Of a DNA stretch of 64,000 nt, positions 60,101 through 64,000 are shown in pieces. Source of the stretch: Echria macrotheca. Taxonomy: Eukaryota; Ascomycota; Sordariomycetes; Sordariales; Schizotheciaceae. A model generated the notes under the pieces. It was not told where the DNA came from, searched no databases, and saw only the letters and a program-made list of their open reading frames with translations. The translations under genes and the position numbers were made by a program. Where the stretch lies: positions 310,001-374,000 of the forward strand of contig MU839833.1 in assembly GCA_030411725.1 (NCBI GenBank), written 5' to 3'. Position 1 is the stretch's first letter; every line of letters begins with the position of its first letter.

Positions 60101-60315
60101 AGTATTGGTGGTTTGGGCAGTTGGCGAATGGGAGCAGGATTGCGGCTGGGAATTACTCGTGAGTGCCTACCTACATGAAGGGTGTGAGAATGAGAGGTGG
60201 GTTGCTAACGATTGGTAGAATGCGGTATGCTGCTTTGTTGCCGTTTGGAGATCTGGTGAAGAGTGAGGATTGGGATAAGAGGATTTGGGAGTTCGTGGTT
60301 ACTCCGCTGGAGTGA
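57168..60315 (+). CDS. Secreted subtilisin-like serine protease (S8, with PA domain)
   Basis: This extracellular endoprotease of about 890 residues starts at MRLLSAALFLLFWTGSTLG, a clear signal peptide. An I9-type propeptide follows. Introns are at 57267-57324, 57676-57727 and 57792-57853, with more near 59400, 59684, 59835 and 60160. The triad is GVVDTGVDYNHPA (Asp), ILGHGTHVTGIIAG (His) and SGTSQAAPYIAGVAAL (Ser; Gln replaces the common Met). The oxyanion Asn is in NAAGNYGSS. A protease-associated insert (VVLVRRGGCF..FILLYDP) sits between His and Ser, as in minor extracellular Vpr-like proteases. An Fn3-like C-terminal region extends to the final exon (LLPFGDLVK..FVVTPLE). Many N-glycosylation sequons fit secretion. 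The splice near 59400 is uncertain (two possible acceptors). Confidence 0.92.
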
Positions 60316-62919
60316 GGTCGTGATTGTTCCGAGTGTATACCTAGTGCCCCGGTCCGACGAAGCGGTAAACCACACCACCACACATACAATCATCTCAGTG
60401 CGTCCATACACAATAAACTCCGAAACCGGAGTGGCGCCCCGACGATGTGAAAATAAAGATATGAGGTATTTACAAGCGAACCTCACCAGGGACCAAAATA
60501 TCTCTGGAGTGGTGTTTTCCCTCGCCAGATGATGATGTCAATAAAAAAGTCCACCAACCCGACTTGTCTGAACACACGGAACACACGGTAGCGAGGTAGC
60601 AATTGGGGTGCCAATGACTGTCCGTGACAGAAGCTTAGCTATTGCTTGTTTTAGCGACGCCGAGAAAGCCCAGAACATACTGTGGTATCAATCTCGGCCG
60701 CGGAATTGGGGATCCTGGACAGATGGTAGGCTAGGTAGGAAAGAGAACGGGGACACGGGATAACACGCTGGGCGGTGGTAACAATGTCACCCTCCTCGGG
60801 TGGTTCCCAGTTCCATCGCGAGGTCCAGAATCCAGGATCGCCGAGGAGAGGAGGGGGGAAGACAAAAAGAACAGAGAAAGGGCACGGGGTAAGTCCGCCG
60901 GGCCCACGTCCCTGGTGTGGTGGCCCAGACCGTGCCCAGAAATAACTATTCTCCGAAAAGGGGGTCCCTGGCCCTGGCGATGAGAGAGCAAAGTGCCCGC
61001 CAGTACCACCGTGTTGTCCCGCCGCACATATTTATTGGGTGAGAAAAAAAGGATGACGGCATTCTTTCCTGGCCCAGTCGGCTTCCTGTGCACCACTGTC
61101 ATACCATCACGCATTATTAGCCTGATGAGAAGAAAGACCACACAGGCCAACAAATCCTTCGTCGCCTTGATTTTTTCTTATCGCGCTCTCTCCCAAAGCC
61201 ACTGATGTCTGGCATTTTTTGAAATGTGCGAAACATTGACCCGAAAACTACTGCCGAAAGATGGAGGATGGGGATGACCTCATACATTTTTCTTGTCTGT
61301 CCGCCTGTTTCTGTCGTCCGGCCGGCTGGCTGGCTGGCTGCGCGCGCCACGCTCGCTTCTGATCCGAAAAGTGCCCCGAGCAGACGGGAGGTGCATGTAT
61401 ACAGATGAGGTGCATGTTATACAGATTATTGATGAGGGCTGAGTCGGATGAGATAGAAAGGTAGTAGATGAATGATAGTGCAGCCACCATTATCATAACA
61501 CGGATTTTCCCATCATCCACATCCGGTAACCTGTGAGTCTTGCGCGAGACGAGGGCAGAGAAAAAAAGAGAGACCGCCCCTTGCTGCCGCTGTCGAGCCA
61601 GACTGACTGGGTGGAGCCAGATTATTTTCCGAAGCTTGGTAAAAAAGCTTGTAACAATACCCGGGTTGGCAAAAATCGCTCTCTCCTTGCCGTCCTGTAA
61701 GTGGTCCGGGATACCGCCCACCACATACGAGCTTGTTCTGACGGACGAGCAAATCAGCGCGTGCGGATGCCGAGGGAGGGCTGGTGGGCGGCGGTGGTGG
61801 TGGTGGTGCGTGCCTGGGGGAGACTTCTCGATTTTAGCCGCTTCGTCCCATAAGATTCCCGCGAAGCTCGAATGCTGGAGCCCGGTTTTTAATTGTCTTT
61901 ACTCCTTTGGCGAGCTCTGCCGGGTGTGTGAGAATGCATCAGAAACGAGCATCCCACTCATTTTTTTTTCTCCTTGTTGTTTCTATTTCTGTTGTCGTGC
62001 AGTTTGCATTCTACACTATCTGCAAACTGGGTTGCACCTGTGATATTATTGCCCGAGGCAGGAAGCATGAAGAAGGTGGTGGTCTATAGCATTCCGGGTT
62101 CTTCGGTCATGATGCTCACTTTTTTTTTTCTCTCTCTCGACATCATATCCTCCCGGCTCGGGAATCAGATGTTGTTTTATTTCTCTCGCCTAGAGATTCG
62201 TGGCGCACGCCCACGATCCCGCCCCGACAGGAAAGACAAGGCATGTGCGAGCCGTCTGTTCGGACCTCGATGCGGCTTGTCACCTTTTTGTCGTCGTTGA
62301 TTCGCTCCCGGTGTTTGGTGAAATCCCCATCTAGGTCCCCCCTTTTTAGCCAAGAGAGGTATAACACCAAACAAACACGCGGGAAGCTTGTGTTTAGCCA
62401 GGTTCTTCTTCCCCAAGCATTTGCCACAATATGTCAGCTCCTAAGCATCGGTACCTGTCACACACATGCACACCCACACACCTATATCGACTAGCGGCGG
62501 GCGTGAAGCATCACAGATAGCCAGCGTCCCGGTCGCAGGAGGGTATGCCGCAGACTGTTCCCGGGTGCCGGGCCGTCGGAGGGTCAGGAGGGCATTTTGG
62601 ATGATTTGGCCAGTGTGCAGGTCGATATCGTCTGGATATTGATGTGGCTTGGGATGACCGAATCCCACAGGCAGTCCGGTGTGTCCCGCCTCTGCTGTGT
62701 TTCCCATCCCACGGGAGAGACTGGGGGAAAGGGGGCACAGGGCGGGCGCCGAGAAGTATAAGAATGCTCCCCCCTGAACCTGGATTTCTGTCATACATTC
62801 CTTTGGCACTCACCTTCAGCATTATCCCCCGGCGGTCTTGACATCTACGTATCCCCAAAGCTGGAAACCCTCCGAGAGCATCTTTCTTTATCTCCGCCTT
62901 CCGATTGCACAGCACCAAA
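60316..62919. other. 2.6-kb gene-free region
   Basis: I find no gene. There are many A/T homopolymer runs, a GGT-repeat near 61791-61808, and pyrimidine tracts. Short frames on both strands overlap one another without domains. The right end is the promoter of the small secreted protein gene. Confidence 0.45.
62757..62762 (+). promoter_or_regulatory. TATA-like element of the small secreted protein gene
   Basis: TATAAG lies about 160 bases upstream of the ATG, preceded by a G-rich and followed by a C-rich stretch. It is a reasonable core promoter candidate. Confidence 0.4.
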
Positions 62920-63423
62920 ATGACCAGGTTCGGTCTCGTATTGGCTGCGGCCGTGGCTCTCGCCAGTACCGCATCGGCAAAAGCAGGCTTCAAGAAGCCC
63001 TGCCCGGTGGATATCGACATCTGCGGATGGGCACTGCAGTCAGACTACGGTAGGAATTTCTTTTGATTCTTGTCCACGCCAGTGATGTTGATGCCGAGAA
63101 CAGGCTACGAGAACGAGGTCCTCTCAGACGCGACATATGCGGCCAACCAGGACCCGGGCAAGGGCACAATTGTGTTCGACAGCATCTACAACTGCTACCC
63201 CGACGGCGAGATCGTGTGGAGTGCCTGGTGCGGCGGCGGCGGTTTGTGCGACAAGGCCGTCAGCCCGTCAGCACCGGCGCTGTGCAAGGGCGAGCCCGTC
63301 GACACTGGCCGGGCACCGCCGACGTTTCCCGACGAGGGCGAGACTGACCCCGGTGCGGATCAGGGCGAGCCGTACAATCCGGATGACCCTTACTACGGTG
63401 ATGCTGTCGGTGGGGCCGCTTAG
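62920..63423 (+). CDS. Small secreted cysteine-containing protein (effector-like)
   Basis: Two exons (62920-63049, 63104-63423) give 149 residues. A clean signal peptide (MTRFGLVLAAAVALASTASA) is followed by a mature part with six cysteines (KPCPVDIDICGW, YNCYPDG, SAWCGGGGLCD, ALCKG) and an acidic Pro/Gly/Asp-rich tail. Size, secretion signal and cysteines fit the broad class of fungal small secreted proteins, some of which are effectors. I do not recognise the family, so a role in host or microbe interaction is only an inference. The intron phase (1) restores DYGYENEV. Confidence 0.82.
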
Positions 63424-64000
63424 ATGTCTACCGAGTTTGAAGACAAGTATGAGCAGTTGGTTGGTATAGTCAGGACCGTTTAGATGTCGAAGGGAGACAG
63501 AGTGTGCCATGCAAGGCGTTGGGCTTACATGTTGTTCGTAATGTACTTAGCACCTACTCGTCTAGGGCAATGTTTAGTTTGGTAATTTAGGTGGATGTTG
63601 TAATCATCATTAGGTACTGATCATGTTCACTTGTTCCTTAGTGTTACTCAAGAACACAGGCAAGTCTCTAAACAGAAGGGCAGCGACAATCCTTGAGATG
63701 ACAACAACAGTATATCTCAATAATGTGTTCCATAGAATCCAATGGATCAGCCAAACACAATCTAGACCTCGGTATATGCCAAAGGTAGAAGGTCGATCTC
63801 GAAGCCTTGAAACGTCAGACATCATAAACCCCCCTAGTCCAGGTTTAAAAGACCTCCCACGCACCCCCACATCCTTGACTAGCGCGTCACCGATTAGTTA
63901 TCTCAACAGTTCCAGGTCGGTGGCCACAGACAACGCAAACTGCAGTCTGAACACACATCGGGCCGGCATCCCACCATCGGGGCAGTATATCTCTCATCCA
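63424..64000. other. Right flank, no gene seen
   Basis: This is the 3' flank of the small secreted protein gene. An 86-residue minus-strand frame has no domain. Nothing else is recognised. Confidence 0.45.

Noticed and set aside
61791..61808. GGT microsatellite
   Set aside because: This is an ordinary short simple repeat in gene-free DNA with no linked feature.

Overview
The window is genomic DNA of a filamentous ascomycete fungus, most likely a Sordariomycete (inference). Protein-coding genes are compact and split by short (about 45-100 nt) GT-AG introns. Intergenic stretches reach 1-3 kb. The gene types are typically fungal: homocitrate synthase, ascomycete multicopper oxidase, NACHT/STAND protein, CorA-like multidomain protein, DUF8035 protein and a TFIIH Tfb2 homologue. 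No rRNA, tRNA, CRISPR array or prokaryotic operon is visible.

Layout, left to right. (1) 0.8-3.3 kb: a laccase-like multicopper oxidase. (2) 3.8-12 kb: a divergent pair, a NACHT/STAND NTPase ending in C2H2 zinc fingers (minus) and an SNF2/RING helicase of Rad5/HLTF architecture (plus), sharing about 1 kb of upstream DNA. (3) 12.9-17.4 kb: a CorA-like GMN-motif membrane protein with a C2H2-like finger and a problematic 5' gene structure. (4) 19.1-23.7 kb: a secreted chitin-binding Thr-rich wall protein converging on a DUG2-like WD40-M20 peptidase. (5) 24-30 kb: an uncertain small ORF, TIM17, an isoaspartyl peptidase/asparaginase and a DUF4185 protein. (6) 31.9-39 kb: a Dal5-type MFS transporter and a copper amine oxidase, separated by a 3.3-kb region that holds an inverted duplication of coding-like sequence. 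(7) 39-45.8 kb: a hotdog thioesterase divergent from TFB2, a conserved fungal hypothetical protein and a TANGO2/NRDE protein. (8) 47-52.3 kb: homocitrate synthase (lysine pathway) with two micro-exons and a Gcn4/CPC1-type upstream site, then a DUF8035 protein. (9) 53.6-63.4 kb: a cytochrome P450, a degenerate inverted repeat that looks like a mobile-element relic, a subtilisin-like secreted protease and a small cysteine-containing secreted protein.

Functionally the window mixes housekeeping genes (TIM17, TFB2, homocitrate synthase, TANGO2) with environment-facing ones (laccase, wall protein, amine oxidase, permease, P450, protease, small secreted protein). Several genes release or import nitrogen: amine oxidase, Dal5-like permease, asparaginase, DUG2 and the subtilase. 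Three GATA-type sites lie upstream of the amine oxidase. They are not one tight cluster, so co-regulation is only a suggestion. Exon boundaries were set by hand from splice signals and frame continuity. Where I could not fix them, the entry says so.
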